From positions 1-58,485 of the forward strand of contig JAGCFU010000001.1 of assembly GCA_017649945.1 (NCBI GenBank): a stretch of 58,485 nt of DNA, in the 5' to 3' direction. Shown piece by piece: positions 33,048 through 42,300 of the stretch (positions are counted from its first letter, which is position 1; every line of letters starts with the position of its first letter). The notes under the pieces were generated by a model. The model was not told the DNA's origin. It saw nothing but the letters and a program-made list of their open reading frames with translations, and searched no databases. The stretch comes from Bacteroidales bacterium (GTDB lineage: Bacteria; Bacteroidota; Bacteroidia; Bacteroidales; F082). Both the position numbers and the translations under genes were made by a program.

Positions 33048-34103
33048 ATGAAGAAACTATACTTGCTCATATCGTTAATTTTGACGCTGTTTGTTGTTGA
33101 TATTCAAGGACAAACGACGAATGGAGCATATAGTTTTCTTGATATGACGAGTTCGGCGAGGGTGGCTGCATTGGGTAACACCGACTTGTCTATTTACGAT
33201 TCGGATATTCAGCTTGGACTTTACAATCCTTCCCTGATTAACAAGGACATGCATAACGACATTGTGCTGTCGTATGTCAATTATTATGCCGATATCAGTC
33301 ACGCTATGGTTCAATACGGCCATGATTTCGGGCGTTTCGGCACTTTTACGGGTTCGGTGATGTATCACAGCTACGGCAAGATGAAATATGCCGACGAATA
33401 CGGTAATGCCGACGGCGGCACGTTCACTCCGGGTGATTACAACATCATGATTGGTTGGGGACGACAGCTCAATCCGCATTGGACCATAGGCGCAAATGTG
33501 AAGTTCGCAGGCATACAGTATGAAAGCTACAAGACATTCGCTTTGGCTGTCGATGTCGCTACGAGTTACAGGACAACAAGCGGATGGATGCTCTCAGCGA
33601 CAGCGAGAAACATAGGCTACGAGCTGTATTCCAACTTTGAAGGCGACAGAAACAAGCTCCCGTTCAGGCTTTCGGCAGGCGTGTCGAAACGTCTTGACCA
33701 TGTGCCGTTCCTCTTCAGCATAGTGTATGAAAACATCCAGAAATGGGATTTGTCATACGACGACCCGTTGGATCTTGAAGGTAATTACGACCCGATTTCA
33801 GGCACATATAAAGAAAAATCTGACGCTTCTCAGTTCGCTGAAAATCTGATGCGCCATATCGTAATCGGCGGTGAGCTTTACATCGGGAAATTCTTGGTTT
33901 TGAGGGCTTCGTACAACTACGGTATGAGGCAGAACATGAAAACGCCTACAGCCAAGGGTTTGTGCGGCTTCGCTTATGGCGTCGGACTCAATGTATGGCA
34001 TCTTAAAATCAATTATTCACGCTCGGAAATGCATATCTACGGATCACCAAATTATATCACCATTTCAGCGAATTTGGATCGCTTCGTGAAAAAGAGCAAG
34101 TAA
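33048..34103 (+). CDS. porQ: Type IX secretion system protein PorQ
   Basis: An outer-membrane beta-barrel of the type IX secretion machinery, needed for attachment of secreted cargo. From the ATG at 33048 it has a signal peptide (MKKLYLLISLILTLFVVDIQG), then the family opening NGAYSFLDMTSSARVAALGN and alternating amphipathic strands to the C-terminus (ITISANLDRFVKK). The 351-residue length fits. An open frame further upstream lies in the nusB coding region and lacks a signal, so the downstream start is chosen. The window contains three likely cargo proteins (38208, 50267 and 56629). The stop is immediately followed by the recF ATG. Confidence 0.88.
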   Translation: MKKLYLLISLILTLFVVDIQGQTTNGAYSFLDMTSSARVAALGNTDLSIYDSDIQLGLYNPSLINKDMHNDIVLSYVNYYADISHAMVQYGHDFGRFGTFTGSVMYHSYGKMKYADEYGNADGGTFTPGDYNIMIGWGRQLNPHWTIGANVKFAGIQYESYKTFALAVDVATSYRTTSGWMLSATARNIGYELYSNFEGDRNKLPFRLSAGVSKRLDHVPFLFSIVYENIQKWDLSYDDPLDLEGNYDPISGTYKEKSDASQFAENLMRHIVIGGELYIGKFLVLRASYNYGMRQNMKTPTAKGLCGFAYGVGLNVWHLKINYSRSEMHIYGSPNYITISANLDRFVKKSK

Positions 34104-35213
34104 ATGTTTCTTAAAGAGTTAAAGTTGACGAATTTCAAGAACTGTGAGTCGGCCGACCTGCAGTTTTCTGAGAAAATCAACTGCTTCGTGGGGTTAAACG
34201 GAGCAGGCAAGACCAATATTCTCGATGCCATTTACTATCTCGCTTTCTGCAAAAGTTATTTCACGACCACCGACAAGCAGAATATACGTCACGGCACGGA
34301 TTTCTTCGCCGTTCACGGAGATTTCGTGACCGACAACGATGAGACGGAGACCATTTCGTGCGTGCAGAAGGATGCGGCGAAAAAGTCGTTCAAATGCAAT
34401 AAAAAGGAATACGAGCGTCTGGCTGACCACATCGGAAAGATTCCGTTGGTGATGATTTCGCCTTACGACCGCGATTTGATTAACGACGGCAGCGAGTTGC
34501 GACGCAAGTTCATCGACGGTGTCATCTCGCAGTTCGATTCTGTGTATCTCGGCGATTTGCTGCAATACAACAAGGTTTTGTCGCAGCGCAACACCCAGCT
34601 GAAACAGTTTTGGGAGAACCGTTATTTTGACGCCAGTCTCTTGTCACTCTGGGACGAGCAGCTGATTCGTTACGCCACGCCGATTTACGAGAAAAGAAAG
34701 GCTTTTCTGAATGATTTCATGCCGATTTTCCAGAAATATTACGACATTGTTTCGGGCACTTCAGAAAAAGTCGATATCGTTTACGAAAGCGCATTGCACG
34801 AGAAGACTATGGAAGTCCTGCTTCAGGAGAGTCAGGAGAAAGACAGATATTCGTCATATACCAACGTCGGTATTCATAAAGACGATTTGAGTTTTTTGAT
34901 TGATAATCATCAAGTTAAGAGATTCGGCTCGCAGGGACAGCAGAAGTCGTTTGTGGTCGCCATCAAGCTTGCGCAGTTCGATTTCAACTATCAGAAGATA
35001 GGCTTCAAGCCGATTTTGCTTTTGGATGACATTTTCGACAAGTTGGACGACAATAGGGTGGCGCAGTTGGTGAAATTGGTCGGCAACGATTATTTCGGAC
35101 AGGTGTTTATCACTGATACTCAACGACAAAGGATTCAATATCTTTTGGATAATATTGATGGCAATCATAAGATTTTTGAAGTTAAACACGGGGAGGTGAA
35201 GAGCGATGAGTGA
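34104..35213 (+). CDS. recF: DNA replication and repair protein RecF
   Basis: ATPase that loads RecA at single-strand gaps with RecO and RecR. The 369-residue protein has Walker A GLNGAGKT (residues 30-37), the RecF-type segment GSELRRKFIDGVISQFD (about 130-146), signature RFGSQGQQKSFVVAIKLAQ (about 273-290) and Walker B ILLLDDIFDKLDDNR (about 303-317). It starts directly after porQ. Its last 8 bases overlap the DciA-like gene, and the recF and DUF721 pairing is a recurrent arrangement. Confidence 0.95.
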   Translation: MFLKELKLTNFKNCESADLQFSEKINCFVGLNGAGKTNILDAIYYLAFCKSYFTTTDKQNIRHGTDFFAVHGDFVTDNDETETISCVQKDAAKKSFKCNKKEYERLADHIGKIPLVMISPYDRDLINDGSELRRKFIDGVISQFDSVYLGDLLQYNKVLSQRNTQLKQFWENRYFDASLLSLWDEQLIRYATPIYEKRKAFLNDFMPIFQKYYDIVSGTSEKVDIVYESALHEKTMEVLLQESQEKDRYSSYTNVGIHKDDLSFLIDNHQVKRFGSQGQQKSFVVAIKLAQFDFNYQKIGFKPILLLDDIFDKLDDNRVAQLVKLVGNDYFGQVFITDTQRQRIQYLLDNIDGNHKIFEVKHGEVKSDE

Positions 35214-35496
35214 CCCGAATCTGACTACATTAGGCGAGATGATAAAGGCGTTTTATCATGATAATCAAAGAGATAGCGCACTGGATGAGCAGATTATCCT
35301 TGACTCATGGAAAGAGGTGGTCGGTGATTTCATTGCGGCGCACACTTTGCATACAAGTGTCAAAAACGGCGTATTTTACGTAAAAGTTGATGCCGATTCT
35401 TTGAAAAATGAGCTACTTTATGCCAAATCTATGCTGTTGAAAAGCTTGAATTCAAAGGTTGAGAAGGAAATTTTGAAAGATTTTGTTATTATATAA
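35206..35496 (+). CDS. DUF721 / DciA-like protein
   Basis: A 96-residue protein of the DUF721 family, to which the replicative helicase loader DciA belongs. It shows the typical GEMIKAFYHDN start, the conserved SWKEVVGDFIAAHT (about 30-43), and a short beta strand pair (GVFYVKVDADSLKNELLYAK). Overlap with recF suggests a role in replication initiation or repair. No dnaC-type loader is present in the window. Confidence 0.85.
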   Translation: MSDPNLTTLGEMIKAFYHDNQRDSALDEQIILDSWKEVVGDFIAAHTLHTSVKNGVFYVKVDADSLKNELLYAKSMLLKSLNSKVEKEILKDFVII

Positions 35497-35515
35497 AAAA
35501 TATTTTGTATCTTTG
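35482..35515 (+). promoter_or_regulatory. Promoter of efp
   Basis: TTTG (35482-35485) and TATCTTTG (35508-35515) with a 22-base spacer fit the Bacteroidetes promoter, partly inside the preceding gene's end. The leader before the efp ATG is about 40 bases. Confidence 0.6.
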
Positions 35516-35559
35516 CGCCGATTTTTGTTTTTTTAAGTAACTAGTAAAAATTTCGTTAT

Positions 35560-36126
35560 ATGATTAACTCACAAGACATTAAGATCGGAAGCTGCATCAG
35601 AATGGATGGTAAACTTTATTTTTGCGTTGATTTCCAGCATGTGAAACCGGGTAAAGGTAACACTATCATGCGTATTAAACTGAAGAGCGTAGTTGACGGC
35701 CGTACATTGGAACGCCGTTTCGATATCGGTGAAAAACTTGAAGACGTTCGCGTTGAACATCGTCAGTATCAATATCTTTACAAAGAAGGTGAAGACTACA
35801 TTTTCATGAATCAGGAAGACTACGAGCAGATCCCTCTTATGAAAGATCTTATCACAGGTGTTGATTTCCTTAAGGAAAGTGACGTTTGCGATGTTATCTT
35901 CGATACATCAACAGATACAGTGTTGTTCGCTGAATTGCCGGTGAAGACTGTTCTTGAGGTGACATATACTGAGCCAGGCGAGAAGGGTAACACAGCAACC
36001 AACGCCATGAAAGAGGCTATAGTTGAGACAGGTGCAAAGGTAAGAGTTCCTTTGTTCATAAACACAGGCGATAAAATTAGAGTTGACACACGTACCGGTG
36101 AGTACGCAGAAAGAGTAAGAGAATAA
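35560..36126 (+). CDS. efp: Translation elongation factor P
   Basis: Relieves ribosome stalling at polyproline stretches. The 188-residue protein has the KOW-like N-terminal domain with the tip loop HVKPGKGNT, where Lys32 is the modification-site lysine, and two OB domains ending in the family signature FINTGDKIRVDTRTGEYAERV. Length and motifs are standard. lpxD starts one base after the stop region. Confidence 0.97.
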   Translation: MINSQDIKIGSCIRMDGKLYFCVDFQHVKPGKGNTIMRIKLKSVVDGRTLERRFDIGEKLEDVRVEHRQYQYLYKEGEDYIFMNQEDYEQIPLMKDLITGVDFLKESDVCDVIFDTSTDTVLFAELPVKTVLEVTYTEPGEKGNTATNAMKEAIVETGAKVRVPLFINTGDKIRVDTRTGEYAERVRE

Positions 36127-36127
36127 T

Positions 36128-37066
36128 ATGAGAATAGAACCAGCAACGACAGTAAAGTGCATCGCTGATTTCATTGGCGCGACCAAGATTATCGGCGACC
36201 AGAACCAGACCATCACGGGACTCAATGAGCTTCATGAGGTAGAGGCTGGTGACATCACTTTCGTCGATCATCCTAAATACTATCAGAGAGTGCTGGATTC
36301 TGCCGCGACAGTCATCATCATCAATACCGATAATGTAGAATGCCCAGCAGGAAAGACACTCATTGTCCACAGTTGTCCGTTTGACGCGTTCAACAAGGTC
36401 ATCTTGTCGTATCGCAGATTTGAGCCTGCAACAGCCATGGTCAGTCCTAAAGCTGAGATAGGTGAGGGCACAGTCATTCAGCCGGGTGCATTTGTGGCAG
36501 AACACGTTAAAATAGGTAAGAATTGCATAATTCATGCCAACGTGACCATCAACAACCACACTGTCATTGGTGACAACGTCATCATCAACAGCGGTACAGT
36601 CATCGCGGCCGACGCTTGCTATTTCCAGCATCGCGGTCCTGACCGTCAGGTGAAGTTCGAGTCATGCGGTCGTGTCGTCATCGAGGATGACGTCGAAATC
36701 GGTGCATTGTGTGCCATCGACATCGGAGTCACCAGCGACACCATCATCGGCAAGGGCACCAAGACAGATAATCACGTCCAGGTCGGCCACGACGCCAAGA
36801 TCGGTAAGAACTGCTTCCTCGGAGCACATTGCGCTATCGGCGGTGTGTCGAGAGTGATGGACAACGTATCTATCTGGTCGATGTCGGCGGTAAACAAAGA
36901 CCTCGTCATCGCTGAAGGCACCACGATTTTGGCATACACAGCTGTCGACAAAGACACTGAGCCTGGTGTCACATATTTCGGAATGCCTGGCATTGAGGCA
37001 AAGAAGAAATGGAGAGAGATGGCATGCGTGAGAATGCTGCCGGATATTATCAGCAAACTCAAGTAA
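36128..37066 (+). CDS. lpxD: UDP-3-O-acylglucosamine N-acyltransferase, LpxD-like
   Basis: Adds the N-linked acyl chain in lipid A synthesis. The N-terminal uridine-binding domain (about 1-100) is followed by a left-handed parallel beta-helix of hexapeptide repeats (GAFVAEHVKIGKNCIIHANVT and onward, about 115-270), with the catalytic histidine in VQVGHDAKIGKN. The 312 residues make it slightly shorter than E. coli LpxD. Bacteroidetes may carry a second lpxD, so this could be the shorter paralogue. It is probably co-transcribed with efp and ends at a strong bidirectional terminator. Confidence 0.87.
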   Translation: MRIEPATTVKCIADFIGATKIIGDQNQTITGLNELHEVEAGDITFVDHPKYYQRVLDSAATVIIINTDNVECPAGKTLIVHSCPFDAFNKVILSYRRFEPATAMVSPKAEIGEGTVIQPGAFVAEHVKIGKNCIIHANVTINNHTVIGDNVIINSGTVIAADACYFQHRGPDRQVKFESCGRVVIEDDVEIGALCAIDIGVTSDTIIGKGTKTDNHVQVGHDAKIGKNCFLGAHCAIGGVSRVMDNVSIWSMSAVNKDLVIAEGTTILAYTAVDKDTEPGVTYFGMPGIEAKKKWREMACVRMLPDIISKLK

Positions 37067-37070
37067 TTAA

Positions 37071-37102
37071 AAAAAAAGCTCAGCGTTCGCTGAGCTTTTT
37101 TT
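37071..37102. terminator. Bidirectional intrinsic terminator between lpxD and gap
   Basis: AGCTCAGC and GCTGAGCT pair around GTTC, preceded by an A-run and followed by a T-run. The symmetrical form serves both convergent genes. Confidence 0.9.
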
Positions 37103-37107
37103 ATTGA

Positions 37108-38115
37108 TTAGTATTTCATCATTTCGATGAGGTCGACCATTCTGTTTGAATAGCCCCATTCGTTATCGTACCACGACATTATTTTCACCATCTTACCCAT
37201 CACCATGGTGCTCTTTGCATCGAAGATAGATGAGTGAGGGTTGTGGATGATGTCGACGCTTACGATTTCGTCTTCAGTATATTCGAGGACGCCTTTCATC
37301 GGGCCTTCAGCGGCTTCCTTCATGGCTGCGTTGATTTGCTCTTTTGTGGCTTCTGTCTTGAGTGTGCACACGAGGTCGACCAATGAACCCGTCGGGGTTG
37401 GGACGCGCACTGCGATGCCGTCGAGTTTGCCGTTGAGTTCAGGGATTACGATACCTACAGCTTTGGCGGCGCCGGTTGTTGTCGGGATCTGTGACAAAGC
37501 AGCCGAACGTGCGCGACGGAGGTCGCTATGTGGACCGTCCAAAATAACCTGGTCGTTGGTGTAGCTGTGGATTGTTGTGATGTAACCCTGCTCGATGCCG
37601 AAACGGTCGTTCAAGACTTTGGCGACAGGTGCGAGGCAGTTTGTGGTGCATGAAGCGTTGCTGACGCACTCGATTTCATCGGTGAGGTCGTTGTTGTTGA
37701 CGCCAACCACGATAGTTGCGTCGATGGTGTCTTTAGCAGGAGCTGAGAGGATGACTTTCTTTGCGCCGTTCTTGAGGTGGTCGCCATAGCCGCCCTTGCT
37801 GCTTTCCTTTGCGCGGAAGATACCTGTCGACTCGACTACGACGTCAGGAGTCTTGCTCCATTTGATGTTGATAGGAGCGCGTTCTGCTGTGACAGGGATG
37901 CGTACTCCGTTGACGATCAATGCTGTCTCATCATATTCCACTGTGCCGGGGAACTTGCCCTGTGTTGAGTCGTATTTCAGAAGATGAGCCAAGACCTTGG
38001 TGCTTGTGAGGTCGTTGACGCCCACGATTTCGAGGTTCGGGCGCTCGCAGATGATGCGGAAAACGTTACGGCCGATACGACCGAAACCGTTGATACCTAC
38101 TTTAATCTTTTCCAT
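37108..38115 (-). CDS. gap: Glyceraldehyde-3-phosphate dehydrogenase, type I
   Basis: Glycolytic enzyme that oxidises glyceraldehyde-3-phosphate with NAD. The 335 residues show the NAD-binding start KVGINGFGRIGRNVFR, the active-site SNASCTTNCLAPV with the catalytic cysteine, and the closing segment WYDNEWGYSNRMVDLI. The promoter box CAAATATA at 38160-38167 (TATATTTG on the minus strand) lies about 45 bases upstream and is back to back with the promoter of the DUF362 gene. Confidence 0.97.
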   Translation of the reverse strand: MEKIKVGINGFGRIGRNVFRIICERPNLEIVGVNDLTSTKVLAHLLKYDSTQGKFPGTVEYDETALIVNGVRIPVTAERAPINIKWSKTPDVVVESTGIFRAKESSKGGYGDHLKNGAKKVILSAPAKDTIDATIVVGVNNNDLTDEIECVSNASCTTNCLAPVAKVLNDRFGIEQGYITTIHSYTNDQVILDGPHSDLRRARSAALSQIPTTTGAAKAVGIVIPELNGKLDGIAVRVPTPTGSLVDLVCTLKTEATKEQINAAMKEAAEGPMKGVLEYTEDEIVSVDIIHNPHSSIFDAKSTMVMGKMVKIMSWYDNEWGYSNRMVDLIEMMKY

Positions 38116-38159
38116 ATTATCTAAATTTTAATCCTTTATTAATTTCGTTTTACAAACTG

Positions 38160-38189
38160 CAAATATATAAAAAACTTTTCTTATCTTTG
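38160..38189. promoter_or_regulatory. Divergent -7 boxes for gap and the DUF362 gene
   Basis: TATATTTG on the minus strand (38160-38167) serves gap, and TATCTTTG on the plus strand (38182-38189) serves the gene at 38208. Their -33 regions interleave, so binding of polymerase to one may exclude the other. Confidence 0.55.
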
Positions 38190-38207
38190 CAAAAATTAAT
38201 CTGAAAA

Positions 38208-39314
38208 ATGAGGAAAACGTTTCTTCTGATATTGGCATGGAGCCTTTGTGCTGTTGCGTTTGCGCAAAGCAATGTTTATTTCACTAACGAGATAACGGCA
38301 GAGTCGTTGGTAAGGATTTTTCAGGCGTTGGGAGTGAGCCCTACTGGCAACGTGGCGATAAAAATCTCGACGGGCGAGTCGGCGAAGAGCAATTATCTGC
38401 GGCCTGAGTTTATTCAGAATCTTGTTAATGAGACCAACGGTACCATTGTGGAGTGCAACACGGCATACGGTGGTGTTCGTGACGCTACGGCCGGACATCT
38501 TCAAGTCATCGAGCAGCGAGGCTTCAACCAGATAGCTAAGGTCGACATCATGGATTCGGAAGGCGACATGGAGATTCCGGTGAGCGACACCACATGGATA
38601 AAACACGACATCGTGGGCTCGCATTTGGCAGATTACGATTTTATGATAAATCTTGCACATTTCAAAGGACATGCGAGAGGCGGTTATGGTGGAGTGCTAA
38701 AGAACCAGAGCATAGGCGTGGCGGCAAAGAGAGGCAAATGTTACATCCACACGGCAGGCGAGAGCACCACGAATATCTACGGAAGCAATACACAGGACTC
38801 GTTTATTGAGTCGATGGCTGCGGCAGCACAGGCGGTGCATAACTATTTCAAACAGCCTGGAAAAGACATCGTTTATATCGATGTTATGAACAACCTGTCT
38901 GTCGACTGCGACTGCAATCCGTTGCCTGCAGCGCCGGAGATTGCCGATATAGGCATCTTGGCATCCACTGACCCGGTGGCTCTCGACAAGGCCTGTCTCG
39001 ACCTCATCTTCGATTACAATCCGACGCCAGGTAACAACCCACAGCCGCTTATTGACCGCATCACGGAGATGCACGGCACGCATATCATAGAATATGCCGA
39101 GGCGATTGGACTTGGCGTGACGCAATATAACCTCATCGATATCGATGTTACTGGAGTCAACGAGATCATTCCGGAAACCCCGGACCCTGAGACGTTACGT
39201 TATAATGTGTTTACCATCGATGGCAAGAAAGTTTTGCATAACGCAAAGAGTTTAGAGTCGTTGCCATCAGGCGTTTATATTGTAAATGGGAAGAAACAGG
39301 TGATAGTGAGATAA
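38208..39314 (+). CDS. Secreted DUF362 protein with T9SS-type C-terminus
   Basis: A 368-residue exported protein with a signal peptide (MRKTFLLILAWSLCAVAFAQ). Residues about 25-310 match the DUF362 family (STGESAKSNYLRPEFI, NLAHFKGHARGGYGGVLKN, STDPVALDKACLDLIFD), which often occurs with iron-sulfur domains; none is present here. The last 60 residues (YNVFTIDGKKVLHNAKSLES then LPSGVYIVNGKKQVIV) look like a type IX secretion sorting domain, so the protein is probably placed on the cell surface or released. The molecular function of DUF362 is unknown. Confidence 0.8.
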   Translation: MRKTFLLILAWSLCAVAFAQSNVYFTNEITAESLVRIFQALGVSPTGNVAIKISTGESAKSNYLRPEFIQNLVNETNGTIVECNTAYGGVRDATAGHLQVIEQRGFNQIAKVDIMDSEGDMEIPVSDTTWIKHDIVGSHLADYDFMINLAHFKGHARGGYGGVLKNQSIGVAAKRGKCYIHTAGESTTNIYGSNTQDSFIESMAAAAQAVHNYFKQPGKDIVYIDVMNNLSVDCDCNPLPAAPEIADIGILASTDPVALDKACLDLIFDYNPTPGNNPQPLIDRITEMHGTHIIEYAEAIGLGVTQYNLIDIDVTGVNEIIPETPDPETLRYNVFTIDGKKVLHNAKSLESLPSGVYIVNGKKQVIVR

Positions 39315-39330
39315 AAATAATAATATTATC

Positions 39331-42300
39331 ATGAGCGAGACTTTCAAATCACAGGCTTTAGAGGCGAATTTAGCCCAGACAAGATATAAGGATATTTTCA
39401 TTCCGGAAGAGTATAAGGCGTTTATTGCGTTGAGCGCCGCGTATTTCGGTATCAACAAGCGGGCGTCGGAATGTATCACAGAATACCATCATCCGCTGTC
39501 GAACCACACTTTCGTGACTGAGGAACTGCGTAAGATTCTCATGGATGATTTCTGGTTCTACACTCGCGACGATGTGCCGGCCGACACATTGAAACTGCCG
39601 CTTGAGATGATGCAGAGTCTGCTGAAACATGAGGGGGCGCTGAAACTGCGACTGAATATCGTCGTCACCTTGATGGAATTTGCTAATCAGGTGATAACGA
39701 AATCGCCTAAGCATTCTATGCTTATAGAGTTGGTTTTCAATATCTTAGAAGAAAAATTCGAGTCAAATAAGGATTGTTTTATCCTTGCTACGAAACATGC
39801 TGAGCGTTATTTGGATTGTGTGGCTAAAGACGAAAAATTCACTGATTCATCGTGCCATATTTTACGATTGATGCTTCAGGAAAACTATAGTTATTGGCAG
39901 ACGACCTCAGAGGTTGAAAAATGGGTTTCTGATAACAAAGAATTGCTTTCTGAAGAGGAGAAAAATTCAATAATAAATGAAGTAGGTGAACCATATTTCA
40001 ATAGTTTAAATAATGATTTGAATGCAGCCACGACTTGGGATGCTTTGTCGGAAATGCCTCATTTTGAACAAGTTGCAAAACGTTTCACTGAATCGGAGCA
40101 GTTGTTTGGGCATTTTATCACAAAATTCCATTATGTGTTTTTCCTGCTGCATCTTCCGGGTATGGAGAACCAGCGTGAACGTCTCATCTGGAATATGGAC
40201 CGCATGATGCGTGACGCTATCGACGAGATGCCGCAAAACGAGCTGATACCGTTCATCGACACGATTTTCAGTCTTGCAAAGGAATTGCGAAAGAATTACA
40301 CCTCAGCCGTGCTCGATTTTCAGCTCACTTTAGGCAAGAAAATCATCGACGTCGATAAGACAGAGATGAAGGAAATCGTCAACTATTTTGAGAAGAGTCT
40401 CATCGAATTCGGTTTCGTCACGCCAGGCAATGTGTTTGTCAACGAAGACTGGCAACTGTCGGTAAACACTGACCATATCAAGAATATCCGCGTGTGGCTC
40501 GAGCTCATTGAATACTCGAAAACGCCTCTCGACAAGCTGCTTTCATCGTTGATCGTCAATTTGAAACTCGGCGGCATTTTCATCAGCGACACCGACCTTT
40601 TCCAACGCGAAATAACGAAGATTCTGAACTCCAACATCACGCCATATTATAAGAAGGTGAAGCAGCTGTCGCGTATTTTCCCTGTGTATTTCAACGAGAT
40701 AGGGGCTGAGGGAGAGATCCGTAACGTCACCACCAACATGGACGAGATATCGCTTCGTCAGGATAAACTCGTGCATTTTTTGAGGAAGCAGGTCCATACT
40801 GAAAGCAATAATACGTTAATCGCCTTGACTTTTGATGTTTTCAAGTTCTGGAGCGACGGCAATTTGGATGAGCTGAAGCCAATCTTACCGAAGAATGTAT
40901 TTGAGGCCATCAATATGGGAAGCGAGTATTTCGTTCACATCCATAACCTCGTTCAGACGATGTGTGAGATTTCATGCCTGAATCCTGAGGATATACTGAT
41001 GCTTTCGCGCGATGACTATGAGAATCTCATCAAGAAAGCGGCAGATAAAATCCATCTTGAGGACAAATTATACGAACGCGAGCACCTGCGTTTGATGGAT
41101 ATCCGCGACCTTTACGCCTATCTGCGTGAGAAATACAGCTTTGAAAGTGTCAATATTTTCGCCTACTTGCGCAACTTCCCGTTTATTCCAGACAAGGATA
41201 TCGACGATTTTGAAAAAGTTTATAAAGAAAAGAATTTCGGCAAGTCGCTGAGCATGATTTACGCCTTCATGAGCAAGTTGAAAGAGATAATTTTCAATCC
41301 GGAGCAGAGCGAAGGCTGGGAAAACATCTATCACAAACGTCATATCGCCATCGGTATCCCGTCGATGTACGGCACCTATCGTGAGAACAAATTCGAGGCT
41401 ATGGGCTTGACTTTCAGGCTCGAACGTGTGGCAACCCAGCTTATGGAGCAGGTGGTGCAGAGCATCAACCTCGAATACATTTCCGAACGGACGCTGAACC
41501 AGATTTACATTATTTTGCGGTATTTCCGCGACGGTCTTGCTCTCGACGGCATCACCAACCAGAGCTTCAACTCGAAACTCGATATGTTGCGTTACAGTCT
41601 GACCTCTCGAAGCTTCTCGTTTGGCCAGTATATCAACATTTTCCAATTCATTGCCGAAGATGTTCGCCGAATCATCATAAAATACTTCCTGAAATCTTAC
41701 GAATATCCGCTGAAGGTCGTTATTCCGCAGCTTTTCGACGCTGAAAACAAGCTAAGCGAACGCGATATGGTCGCTCTGATAAGTAAGAAATCCGAGGAAT
41801 TCCACCGTGACATGCTTTCTGATGCGTTCCTGATGCAGCCGCTTGACAATTTCATCGGCCGAATTTTGACCTCGTTAAGAACCATGGAGGCGACCCTTGA
41901 TCCGAAGCTCATCAGCGACATCATGACGTACAATTCGGATATGCTGATAAGTCCGTTCTGGCAGTCGACGCCGAAAATTGACAACCAGGTGTTTATCGGC
42001 AACAAGGCAAACAACCTGAAGACCTTGTATTTAAAGGGCATGCCGGTGCCTCCTGGCTTCGTCATCACTACCGAGGCATTCCGCCGTAACGAGACTATCA
42101 ACACCATTCCGGAGCTTAGAAGCGAGATTCACGGGATGCTGCAACGATTCATGGCAGAATTAGAACGCATCTCAGGCAGAAAATTCAACAACCCGGAGAT
42201 ACCGCTCTTAGTTTCTGTGCGTTCCGGTACCGCCATCTCTATGCCTGGTGCGATGGACACTTTTTTGAACGTAGGTTTGAATGACGAACTTGTCGAGAAG

